A DNA stretch of 7,262 bases from Mycobacterium sp. (GCA_023264755.1 JAHFVB010000258.1:1-7262); one strand, 5' to 3'. Numbered from the stretch's first letter, positions 1 to 7,162 are shown. Notes: generated by a model from the sequence alone, not told the origin. Program-made: numbers and translations.

Positions 1-225
1 GGTTCCGGTCAGCACGGGGTGGTTACCGCCGATGGTGTTACCGTTGTTGAGGTACAACCATAGTGAATCCACCGCGAGGTGGCCCTGGAGGGACGGTTGC
101 TGACAGACCGCCCATTGCACCTTGCCGGACTTGATGGCACCGTTGATTGAGTTCCGTCGGTCCTCGAACCTGCGACCAACGGATTCGCGAGCAGTGGTCT
201 CCAAGCACGTCCGAATATTCGTAAC
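1..225 (-). pseudogene. C-terminal fragment of a sugar ABC transporter substrate-binding protein
   Basis: Read on the minus strand, the frame open from the TAA at 226-228 to the left edge contains the string AVCQQPSLQGHLAVDSLWLY followed by NNGNTIGG and VLTG. This matches the C-terminal part of periplasmic sugar-binding proteins of the ribose/Peripla_BP_4 type, where the family pattern is AVDQQPYLQGYLAVDSLWLY, then NGN.IGGG and VLTGP. Such lipoproteins capture sugars for an ABC importer at the cell surface. The likeness begins at about position 165; further upstream the frame is open only to 225 and has no credible start codon and no N-terminal lobe or signal peptide. The usual D of DQQP is C and the usual Y is S, which also points to decay. 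The piece continues past the left edge, so the real C-terminus is not seen. I am fairly sure of the family and less sure that it is dead rather than, for example, a fragment beside an intact copy. Confidence 0.6.
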
Positions 226-323
226 TTATCCCGCTACACAATAGAAGTCGCGTCTCAGCGACGCTGGCTCAACGTCTGGGCACCGATCCCCGGAATCCGC
301 GCGTTTTCCTGTGCGCACGGTCG

Positions 324-568
324 TCAGGCGTCGGTTCCGGATCGTGCTACCTGTTCACCGCGAAGGACGGTTGCGAACGTCTCGAAGATCTGCACGAACG
401 TCAGCCAGACCCCGCGGGCCCTCCAAGACGTTCGCTGATGGCATTCTTGACAGCATCAGTGAACGTCTGTGTTTTCACTAAGTCACGGGTAGCGCGCCGA
501 CGAGCTACGAGCGGGGTTTCGATCAAGTCGAAGACGACGACGCCCACAACTGGGAAATTACATGACGG
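324..568 (-). pseudogene. Possible frameshifted remnant of an unrecognised small gene
   Basis: On the minus strand a frame open from 568 to the TGA at 401-403 reads like protein, including VVVFDLIETPLVARRRATRD and, after a possible GTG at 476-478, KTQTFTDAVKNAISERLGGP. Near 410-420, in a run rich in G and C, a second minus-strand frame takes over with WLTFVQIFETFATVLRGEQ and stops at TGA 324-326. Joined by one frameshift the two give a helical, ordinary-looking protein tail of about 80 residues. I do not recognise a family. The upstream end is closed by a TAG just before 568, so at least one more defect, or a start inside the frame, would be needed. Chance open frames in GC-rich DNA could also explain this, hence the low confidence. 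Confidence 0.22.
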
Positions 569-590
569 CTACCCCTGGGTAATTACGTGA
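550..590. repeat. Two 16-bp direct repeats with 25-bp period
   Basis: The units are ctgggaaattacatga (550-565) and ctgggtaattacgtga (575-590); they match at 14 of 16 positions and are separated by 9 bp. Each is centred on an AT-rich (g)taattac core that is palindromic in the second unit. The spacing of 25 bp is about two and a half helical turns. The pair lies in otherwise featureless DNA at the upstream edge of the coding-like minus-strand stretch. It could be a tandem operator or leftover end of a mobile element; nothing in the sequence decides this. Confidence 0.5.
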
Positions 591-757
591 CCGTGGACAC
601 CCGAGCGACGCGAGGTTATGTCCGTAGGCGCGATGCTGATCGACAAGTCTAGGTCCCTACAGGCGCAGTTCGATTGGCCGCATTGGGATTCCGGACCAAC
701 ATGAGCTATCCGCGAGAGTGGTCGCGCGGCATGCCGTCCCATTCCCGCAAGACTGTT

Positions 758-1906
758 CTAGGCGCTGGGGAAGTGGGCGAAGCTTCGTGTGACGTAGCGG
801 GTCCAATTCGAAAAGTTCGTGGCCAACATCCTTGGGTCGCCCACAAGCTCCCAGTGCGGAGCCCGCCCATACAGCCCGTATTGGACGACAGAACCCTTCG
901 ACGGGCTATCGCGGAGATCGACCGCTAGATGACCCCGGTGCCCATCGAGATCGCAATCCGCGAAGAAGATCAGCGAATTCTCCGCCGCGACGGGGTGCTC
1001 TTTGATGGCGCCCCATGGCCACGCGCGTATTAGTGATTCGTCCACCCATTTCAGGGTGCGCCCCTGAGCCGCCGTTATCCACTTTGCAAAGCCTTCTGGA
1101 AACGGGACTCCGAGGTGCTCTTCGACTTCGTACGGCTCGGGCGCGAATCGCGCATCGGCTACTTCCGGATCGCGAAGTTCGTTTGAGTCCAAGCAATCGA
1201 ATTCGTACAGGATCCGCAAATCGTCCATACGCTCGTCAACCTGCAGTTCGCCCGGTGGATCGTAGAATGGATATACCGCTGGCATGGCCTGCAATGCCCA
1301 TGCGACGAACGGGTAGATCGGCGCGAGCAAGATCAACGCCCACATTGGAATATTCGTAGACTCGCCGAAAAACTGCTCGAGCGTCACGAACAGCCATACC
1401 GTCGCCAGGGCACTACCAGCGACAAGCATTGCTTGACCACTCGTCCCGCCACGGGATAGAGCCCACAAAACCGCTACAGCGCCGACTCCGCTGAGGGTGA
1501 GCAATGCGGATAGATCAACCCTGCCTTCCGGCGCTTCCCGTCGAAGCCGCCGAGACAGCCACCAGATCCAGCCAGAAAGCGCAACTGCGACGCCGAGTTC
1601 GATTGCCATCTCGGCAAGTTCCTGCCCATGGGACTTGGCGAGCACCAGGAGCCAAACTCCGCCGCCAGTAGCCAGAACGCCGATGACGAGCCGCCTAATC
1701 GTCCGAACCGTCCGCTGGCGAGCGGCTTGTCGAATGCGCCTCTCGCGCGCCATCGACTCTCGCATCCCGACGACGTTTCCGAAACCGTCGTAATAGTTCC
1801 CCGCCCTGTCGACAGCCTCCCCGTACCGCCTCGCCTGTTTGACAGCCCACCTCCGCCCGTGGCAATTGATGATCATTCCCGGAAAACGTCCACGCTCGAA
1901 TCCCAC
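758..1906 (-). CDS. Multi-pass membrane protein with C-terminal SUKH (SMI1/KNR4-like) domain
   Basis: The 382-residue product has a basic N-terminal part rich in R and K (about 1-72), then about five hydrophobic segments near residues 73-91, 98-118, 131-150, 155-177 and 186-208, and a soluble, acidic C-terminal domain from about 220. Residues 261-281 (VEEHLGVPFPEGFAKWITAA) fit the opening of SUKH domains, in which an acidic helix with LG..LPE..KXFL precedes a turn. The section around 311-371 (SLIFFADCDLDGHRGHLAVD, then GSVVQY and a closing NFSNWTRYV helix) fits their later strands and last helix. Many bacterial SUKH proteins are immunity proteins against polymorphic or contact-delivered toxins; here the domain would be tethered to the membrane. 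That role is an inference and no toxin gene is in view. The start is uncertain: GTG at 1906 is the first possible, ATG at 1876 and ATG at 1765 are alternatives, and none has a strong Shine-Dalgarno. The gene stands alone in accessory-looking DNA with fewer GC-ending codons than the pgm cluster. Confidence 0.72.
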   Translation of the reverse strand: MGFERGRFPGMIINCHGRRWAVKQARRYGEAVDRAGNYYDGFGNVVGMRESMARERRIRQAARQRTVRTIRRLVIGVLATGGGVWLLVLAKSHGQELAEMAIELGVAVALSGWIWWLSRRLRREAPEGRVDLSALLTLSGVGAVAVLWALSRGGTSGQAMLVAGSALATVWLFVTLEQFFGESTNIPMWALILLAPIYPFVAWALQAMPAVYPFYDPPGELQVDERMDDLRILYEFDCLDSNELRDPEVADARFAPEPYEVEEHLGVPFPEGFAKWITAAQGRTLKWVDESLIRAWPWGAIKEHPVAAENSLIFFADCDLDGHRGHLAVDLRDSPSKGSVVQYGLYGRAPHWELVGDPRMLATNFSNWTRYVTRSFAHFPSA

Positions 1907-1956
1907 CCCATGCGGTCGATCGTATCGACATCAAGAGCGGACGGACGATGGTTCTT

Positions 1957-2049
1957 GGGGTAAGTCCTGTAGCGTGGTGGGGTTTCGGGGACTCGGGGCG
2001 GACCGTGCCAGACCTTTGTGGGGTGTGTCGCTGACGGTGCTGGGGTGGG
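1957..2049 (+). repeat. Cluster of G4 runs in the intergenic leader
   Basis: Runs of four G lie on the plus strand at 1957-1960, 1979-1982, 1987-1990, 1995-1998, 2020-2023 and 2042-2045. Three of them are separated by loops of only four bases. This is a plausible G-quadruplex-forming stretch. It sits between the 5' end of the SUKH membrane gene and the truncated transposase start, and may belong to the left end of the insertion sequence. I could not identify a terminal inverted repeat. Confidence 0.4.
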
Positions 2050-2093
2050 CCATCGCAGAGTGGTCAGTGAGTTACCTACCAAAGTGACTCACC

Positions 2094-2099
2094 AGAGGA
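2094..2099 (+). promoter_or_regulatory. Ribosome binding site of the truncated transposase
   Basis: AGAGGA lies 9 nt upstream of the ATG at 2109. It supports 2109 as the original transposase start. Just upstream, GTGAGT (2067-2072) and ACTCAC (2087-2092) form a 6-bp inverted repeat with a 14-nt loop that could fold around the leader. Confidence 0.45.
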
Positions 2100-2108
2100 C
2101 GCCACGCG

Positions 2109-2198
2109 ATGACCCAAGACCATTCTGCCCCGCTCGCCCAACTGGATGCACTTAGGTCTGCTGATGCCGGGGCGGTGTTCGCCAGGCTGCAGGCCAGG
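2109..2198 (+). pseudogene. N-terminal remnant of an IS256-family (mutator-type) transposase
   Basis: The frame from ATG 2109 begins MTQDHSAPLAQLDALRSADA and continues GAVFARL. This resembles the N-terminus of mycobacterial IS256-family transposases (the group that includes IS1081-like elements), in which LAQLDAL, then VFA.LL..GLQ.L is followed by an EA.A..IGA.RYER motif. That following part is absent: after about 2190-2198 the frame continues into unrelated sequence that runs antisense through the tRNA and the MFS gene, so no DDE catalytic domain can exist. What remains is the start of the gene with its ribosome binding site, cut off about 125 bp from the tRNA. Family assignment is from about 30 residues and from memory, so IS256 is likely but not certain. 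Confidence 0.5.
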
Positions 2199-2220
2199 CG
2201 CGGCGTCGTCAAACACCGAG

Positions 2221-2249
2221 CGTTCGAATGTGGTGACGATGTTCGAACG
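2221..2249. repeat. Inverted repeat cgttcgaa / ttcgaacg
   Basis: CGTTCGAA (2221-2228) and TTCGAACG (2242-2249) are perfect 8-bp inverted copies around a 13-nt spacer. The right arm with its left neighbour (atgttcgaac) looks like one half of the mycobacterial LexA box, but the two arms are too far apart for that site. A 9-bp direct repeat, gtcgtcaaa, flanks the structure at 2205-2213 and 2256-2264. This lies between the transposase stump and the tRNA 3' end. Confidence 0.45.
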
Positions 2250-2322
2250 AGAACTGTCGTCAAAGTGGATTTTCGATGGCTCGAACCGAGTGGCGAATTC
2301 GCAAACTACCTGCTCAAATGGG

Positions 2323-2395
2323 TGGAGCTAAGGGGATTCGAACCCCTGACCCCCACACTGCCAGTGTGGTGCGCTACCAACTGCGCCATAGCCCC
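2323..2395 (-). tRNA. tRNA-Ala (anticodon GGC)
   Basis: The minus strand folds into a full 73-nt cloverleaf. The acceptor stem is GGGGCTA with TAGCTCC (one G-U pair), followed by a discriminator A. The D arm is GCGC-AGTTGGTA-GCGC. The anticodon arm is CCACA-CTGGCAG-TGTGG, which puts GGC at the anticodon (Ala codons GCC and GCU). A 5-nt variable loop is followed by a T arm AGGGG-TTCGAAT-CCCCT. The CCA end is not encoded, since ACCC follows. It decodes the most common Ala codons of a GC-rich genome. It has its own promoter in the 55 bp between it and the MFS gene. Its 3' end faces the accessory region on the left, and tRNA-Ala 3' ends are known attachment sites for mycobacterial phages such as Ms6; I cannot tell whether this is the same isoacceptor. 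Confidence 0.96.
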
Positions 2396-2412
2396 TCAAG
2401 TCGTGCTGGTCG

Positions 2413-2441
2413 ACGGTACACCACCAGCCCCACTCGTTCAA
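2413..2441 (-). promoter_or_regulatory. SigA-type promoter of tRNA-Ala
   Basis: On the minus strand TTGAAC (2436-2441) and TACCGT (2413-2418) are separated by exactly 17 bp. This is close to the housekeeping mycobacterial promoter (TTGACA / TANNNT). Transcription would begin about ten bases before the mature tRNA 5' end at 2395. The promoter lies just downstream of the MFS stop codon, so the tRNA need not depend on read-through from the pgm cluster. Confidence 0.65.
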
Positions 2442-2450
2442 AGTCGCTGG

Positions 2451-3754
2451 TCACGGCAGTTCGCCACCCGCATCCGGGCCCAGTGGGCGGACCGGAGTCG
2501 GCTCCGCCTCGGGTCGCATCCGCGTTTCCGGCGCGAACACCCAGCTGACGGCGGCGACCAGCAGGATCACGCCGCTGACGACGAACGCCCACCCGTAGGA
2601 GAGGTGCTGAGCAAGCTCACCGACCGCGAACGAGCCCACGATGGCGCCGAAGTCCGCCATCATCTGGTACGTAGCGACGGCGGTTCCCCCGCGCGACTTG
2701 TTGCCGACGATGTCGGCGACGGCGGCCTGCTGGGGTGAGGTGAAGATGCCCGCGGCGGCGCCCGCCACCACGGCCCCCGCCAGGAACAACGTCAGCGAGG
2801 ACGCCAACCCCACCATCACCGTGGCCACCCCCGAGGCGGCCAGGCCGATGATGAGCAGCGTGCGACGACCGATCCGGTCCGACAGGTATCCGCTCGGAAT
2901 GGTGGCGGCCACGTTGCCGACGGCGAAGGTGGCCAGCGCCAGGCCCGCCACGCGAGGGCCGCGCATCAGCACCTCGGTCACGAACAACGGCACCAGCGCG
3001 ATGCGCAGGCCGAAGACCGACCAGCCCGCCGCGAAGTTCGACCACAACGCCGCCCGATAGGCCCGGTTGCGCAGGGCCATGCCGAGGGTCACTGGTGACT
3101 CCACCTCGTCCTCCGAGGCGGCCAGCGACGAGTGCCGCAGCCTGAAGAACACCACGGCCGCTGCGACCAACAACGCGACGCCATAGATCGCGAACGGCGC
3201 GGACAGCCCCAATCCGGCGGTCAGACTGCCGAGCACCGGCCCGCACACCGACCCGACCAGGAAGGCACTGGAGAACATGCCCGCGACCCGCCCGCGCGCA
3301 TCCGGGGGTGAGATGCGGATCATCAGCCCCAGCGACGAGACGGTGAACATCGCCGAGCCCAAGCCGCCGAGCGAGCGGAACACCAACAACTGCCAATACG
3401 TCTGAGCGAAGGCGCACGCCCCGGTCGACAGGGCGACGATCAACAGCCCGGACAGGTAGACCCGCCGCTCCCCCAGCTTTTGGATGAGCAGCCCGCTGGC
3501 CGGCGCGGCGAGCAGCCGCATCAGCGAGAACGCCGTGATGACGAACGTCGCTGCGCTGATGCTGACCCCGAAGTTGCGGGCGTACTGAGGCAGCACGGGC
3601 GCCACGACGCCGTAGCCGAGCGCGATCACCACGTTGGCGGTGATCAGTACCCAGACTTCACCGGGGAGCTTGGGCTTGTCCGGCGCCGGATCAGCTTCCC
3701 GGGTCGCTTCGCTCCTGCCCTCCGAACTCGAACAGTCACCCTCCGCTACGGAAC

Positions 3755-3758
<4 letters not shown>
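2451..3758 (-). CDS. Major facilitator superfamily (MFS) transporter, drug-exporter-like
   Basis: This 435-residue protein has about 30 hydrophilic N-terminal residues followed by 12 likely transmembrane helices, the usual MFS size. The loop motif A after helix 2 is at 89-101 ([13 protein letters not shown]) and its second-half copy is at 289-301 ([13 protein letters not shown]). The helix-5 motif C typical of drug:H+ antiporters is at about 166-180 ([11 protein letters not shown]). PETR at 410-413 closes helix 12. Such DHA1-like proteins export small molecules using the proton gradient; the substrate here cannot be read from sequence. The start is a GTG that overlaps the pgm stop as GTGA, so translation is probably coupled to pgm and no close Shine-Dalgarno is needed. 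The hydrophilic, Pro-rich tail (414-435) is not conserved-looking. An efflux role is likely; sugar or phosphosugar transport linked to Pgm is possible but unsupported. Confidence 0.88.
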
Positions 3759-5389
<1,631 letters not shown>

Positions 5390-5474
5390 GGCGTCGATTC
5401 TGCTCTCGTTCGGCGCTCCGCACCGCCACGTCACCGAGAATTACTGCGTAGGGGCGATTCCGGACACCAGTTCG

Positions 5475-5843
5475 TCAGACTGCCCACATCAAGGCCAGTC
5501 CGGCCGCACATGCGGCGACCGAGGCCGCGAGCGAACCAAGCGCGTTGCCCAAGGCCAGCACTCGCCTGCCTTGCTGGGCCAGTCGCACCGTCTCGAAGCT
5601 CGCGGTGCTGAAGGTGGTGTAGCCGCCGCAGAATCCGGTGCCCACCACCGTCTGCCACGCACTGGACTGGCCGTGGAAGAGCACGGCGCCGGCAAGCACG
5701 CCGAGCAGCAACGAGCCCGTGACGTTGATGAGCACGGTGCCCAGCGGGAACGGCGACCGCCACCGCTGCTTGACCAAGGCGTCGAGCACGAACCGACTCA
5801 ACGCGCCCGATGCGCCGGCGAGAAAGGTGAGTACCGCAATCAC
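5475..5843 (-). CDS. crcB2: Fluoride channel subunit CrcB/Fluc (second copy)
   Basis: This 122-residue, four-helix membrane protein of the Fluc/CrcB family carries the usual signatures: LAGASGALSRF at 8-18 in helix 1; GTVLINVTGSLLLG at 35-48 in helix 2, with the conserved Asn40; and GTGFCGGYTTFSTASFE at 68-84, which contains the TTFST stretch of broken helix 3 that binds Na+ and lines the pore. CrcB lets F- leave the cytoplasm and protects Mg-dependent enzymes. The GTG at 5843 overlaps the crcB1 stop (GTGA) and has GGAGG 8 nt upstream, so this start is firm; longer forms read in this frame enter crcB1 and are spurious. Basic residues sit in loop 1 (KQRWR) and loop 3 (RLAQQGRR), while both ends and loop 2 carry none, which predicts both termini outside. 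That is the opposite of crcB1. Confidence 0.92.
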   Translation of the reverse strand: MIAVLTFLAGASGALSRFVLDALVKQRWRSPFPLGTVLINVTGSLLLGVLAGAVLFHGQSSAWQTVVGTGFCGGYTTFSTASFETVRLAQQGRRVLALGNALGSLAASVAACAAGLALMWAV

Positions 5844-6319
5844 GAGCGCGCCCTCCGACGATGGACGCTCGCCATCACCACGATGCCAAGCCACGCGGTG
5901 ACGACTCCGCCAACCACGCTGAGCACGCCGTAGCCGAGCGCGGTGCCCAGGTGGCCATGTCGTCCCAGCAACACGGCCTCCAAGGCGAAGGTGCTGTAGG
6001 TGGTGAAGGCACCGCAAACGCCGGTGCCTGCGCACAGCCGGGCACGTTGGCGCCAACCCGAGTCATCGCCGAGTCCCGCCAACCCCTCCAGCAGTCCTCC
6101 GAGGATGAAGGCACCGCTGAGGTTGATCAGAAAGGTCGCCCACGGCCAGCCGGCGCCATCGTGCGGCAGCAGGTTCTCGATGGCATACCTCAACGCCGTG
6201 CCAACGATCCCGCCGAGGAATACCCAACCCAGCGCCGACGGCCGCAGATGCAGCGGCCGGTTCGACGCGGGGGCGGCGTCGGGATCAATCGGTAACTCGA
6301 GGTGGGTGTCGTCACGCAT
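5840..6319 (-). CDS. crcB1: Fluoride channel subunit CrcB/Fluc (first copy)
   Basis: This is a Fluc-type fluoride channel subunit of 159 residues from ATG 6319, with a hydrophilic N-terminal tail (about 28 residues) and four helices. Family signatures are FLGGIVGTALRYAIE at 34-48, WATFLINLSGAFILGG at 60-75 with Asn66, and GTGVCGAFTTYSTFALE at 98-114. The usual F of TTFST is Tyr108 here (TTYST), unlike its partner. Basic residues are in the loop after helix 2 (WRQRAR) and at the C-terminus (HRRRARS), while loop 1 (ENLLPHDGAG) has none, which predicts N-in/C-in. The stop overlaps the crcB2 GTG by 4 bases. The start is uncertain: the frame is open to a GTG at 6418, only 4 nt after the upstream gene's stop. 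That longer form (192 residues) adds an acidic tail including LDDDPDEDTT, and neither start has a clear Shine-Dalgarno. Family membership is secure, the first 33 residues are not. Confidence 0.92.
   Translation of the reverse strand: MRDDTHLELPIDPDAAPASNRPLHLRPSALGWVFLGGIVGTALRYAIENLLPHDGAGWPWATFLINLSGAFILGGLLEGLAGLGDDSGWRQRARLCAGTGVCGAFTTYSTFALEAVLLGRHGHLGTALGYGVLSVVGGVVTAWLGIVVMASVHRRRARS
5852..5856 (-). promoter_or_regulatory. Ribosome binding site of crcB2
   Basis: GGAGG on the minus strand lies inside the end of crcB1, 8 nt before the GTG at 5843. It fixes the crcB2 start and explains how the overlapping gene can be translated well. Confidence 0.75.
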
Positions 6320-6422
6320 CGACGCAGCGAGCGTGGTGTCCTCGTCGGGATCGTCGTCAAGCACCACTGCGGGAATGTACCGCCTGCGCCCACCGGTGTC
6401 TGGGTGGAGGCACGCCACTGGG

Positions 6423-6848
6423 TTACGCGCCGAGCAGCGCGATCCCGGCGGTGATCAGCGCGATGACCTTGACCAATTCCAACGCGACGTACGCGTGATG
6501 GGCGCGCGAGCGCACGCCTTCGTCGCCGGCCAGCACTTCGTCGGTGCGCTTGGACAGCAGCGGCCGCACCAGCACCAGCTGGACCAGCAGCGCGCCCACC
6601 GCGACCAGCAGGGCTCCGTCCAACGTCGCCGGGGTGCGATCGTTGAATAGCGCGGCGGCGATGATCGCGGCGAATAGCAGCTCACACGTGTTGAGCGCGC
6701 GGAATATCAGCCGGCCGATGCCCAACCCGATCCGCAACGTCACCCCAGGCGCGCGGAACTTCAGCGGCGCTTCCAGAAACGAGATCGCCACCACCATGCC
6801 GAGCCACACGAAGATCGTGGCAGTCGCGATGCTCGTGCTCACGTCCAC
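6423..6848 (-). CDS. Conserved four-helix membrane protein, function unknown
   Basis: The 141-residue product has four hydrophobic segments near residues 7-26, 52-69, 79-98 and 119-140. Polar loops include FLEAPLKFRAPGV (24-36) and LSKRTDEVLAGDEGVRSRAH (98-117). The first part, WLGMVVAISFLEAPLKF with a following GLGIGRLIFRALN, has the flavour of DUF4149-like membrane proteins (G...A..F..AP..F...G), but this is only a resemblance. There is no signal peptide or catalytic motif. It is the first gene of the leftward cluster, ending 4 bp before the earliest possible start of crcB1, so a role with the fluoride channel is conceivable but not shown. The GTG start at 6848 is supported by a -10 element placed for leaderless transcription. 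An in-frame GTG two codons later is the alternative. Confidence 0.8.
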   Translation of the reverse strand: MDVSTSIATATIFVWLGMVVAISFLEAPLKFRAPGVTLRIGLGIGRLIFRALNTCELLFAAIIAAALFNDRTPATLDGALLVAVGALLVQLVLVRPLLSKRTDEVLAGDEGVRSRAHHAYVALELVKVIALITAGIALLGA

Positions 6849-6854
6849 GTCGGC

Positions 6855-6883
6855 AGCCTACGACAGGTCGGTCCGTCGACGAA
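6855..6883 (-). promoter_or_regulatory. Probable leaderless promoter of the crcB-pgm cluster
   Basis: On the minus strand TAGGCT (6855-6860) fits the mycobacterial -10 pattern TANNNT and is followed by exactly 6 nt (GCCGAC) before the GTG at 6848. This would place the transcription start on the start codon itself, the geometry of leaderless mycobacterial mRNAs. The -35 position, 17 bp further upstream, reads TTCGTC (6878-6883), a poor match, as is common in mycobacteria. I saw no fluoride riboswitch (crcB motif) in the 92 bp between the divergent genes. Confidence 0.5.
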
Positions 6884-6940
6884 TGGGCGACGGTCGGTCA
6901 CTCGGACACGCGGGGCGCCGGCAAGTGAGATCGTGGGAGG

Positions 6941-7147
6941 GTGGACGACTCGACCGGCGGCGACCGTGACTACGTCGCCGAGTTGACCCGATGGGTCGAC
7001 TCCGGTGCTACCTGGCAGGTGGTTGCGTGCACGCGCCGCGGTGTCACCATTGCGCTGATGCGCTGTGACGGCGGCGAGGAAGCCGACCGGTTCACCTCGG
7101 GCGACCCGAGGTTGCTGGCGTTCGTCGCCGATAGGCGGCGGGCCTAG
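6941..7147 (+). CDS. Small conserved-looking protein, function unknown
   Basis: This frame encodes 68 residues from GTG 6941. The sequence (for example DYVAELTRWVDSGATWQVVA, then GVTIALMRCDGGEEADRFTS) looks like a compact alpha/beta fold with one amphipathic helix followed by strands, and no membrane segment. It resembles small uncharacterised mycobacterial proteins I have seen, but I cannot name a family. Codon third positions are strongly G/C, like the neighbouring real genes. An in-frame TGA lies just before, so GTG 6941 is the first possible start. Oddly, the good Shine-Dalgarno GGGAGG (6935-6940) abuts it with no spacing, and no -10 is placed for leaderless use. It is divergent from the crcB-pgm cluster (92 bp) and its stop is 15 bp from the stop of the convergent gene on the right. 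Confidence 0.62.
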   Translation: MDDSTGGDRDYVAELTRWVDSGATWQVVACTRRGVTIALMRCDGGEEADRFTSGDPRLLAFVADRRRA

Positions 7148-7162
7148 CGTTGCCCGTTGCCG

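Larger units (their letters stand above)
229..757. other. Gene-poor accessory stretch
   Basis: About 530 bp lies between the binding-protein fragment and the stop of the SUKH membrane protein. No convincing complete gene is seen on either strand; the frames are short and broken. Two things stand out and are listed separately: a coding-like but frameshifted stretch on the minus strand at about 324-568, and two 16-bp direct repeats at 550-590. A 28-codon plus-strand frame starting with ATG at 618 has no good ribosome binding site and I do not call it a gene. Base composition looks less GC-rich than the pgm/crcB region, in line with acquired or decaying DNA. Confidence 0.5.

Noticed and set aside
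38..241. 67-codon minus-strand frame beginning in another phase over the left-edge fragment
   Set aside because: The overlapping frame 1-225 carries the clear sugar-binding-protein signature, so this one is its shadow.
2221..2249. LexA/SOS box
   Set aside because: The mycobacterial box needs TCGAAC and GTTCGA only 4 nt apart; here the arms are 13 nt apart, so only a half site is present.
2276..2548. Plus-strand frame containing GAKGIRTPDPHTASVVRYQL
   Set aside because: This string is the familiar artefact of translating the antisense of a tRNA gene; the tRNA-Ala cloverleaf covers it.
2109..2738. 209-codon frame from the transposase start
   Set aside because: Only the first ~30 codons resemble a transposase; the rest runs antisense through the tRNA and the MFS gene.
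6849..6940. Fluoride riboswitch upstream of the crcB cluster
   Set aside because: Neither the GGNGATGG/CCTCC-type core nor the GCTGATG..GCCT part of the crcB motif is present in the 92 bp, and the predicted transcript is leaderless.
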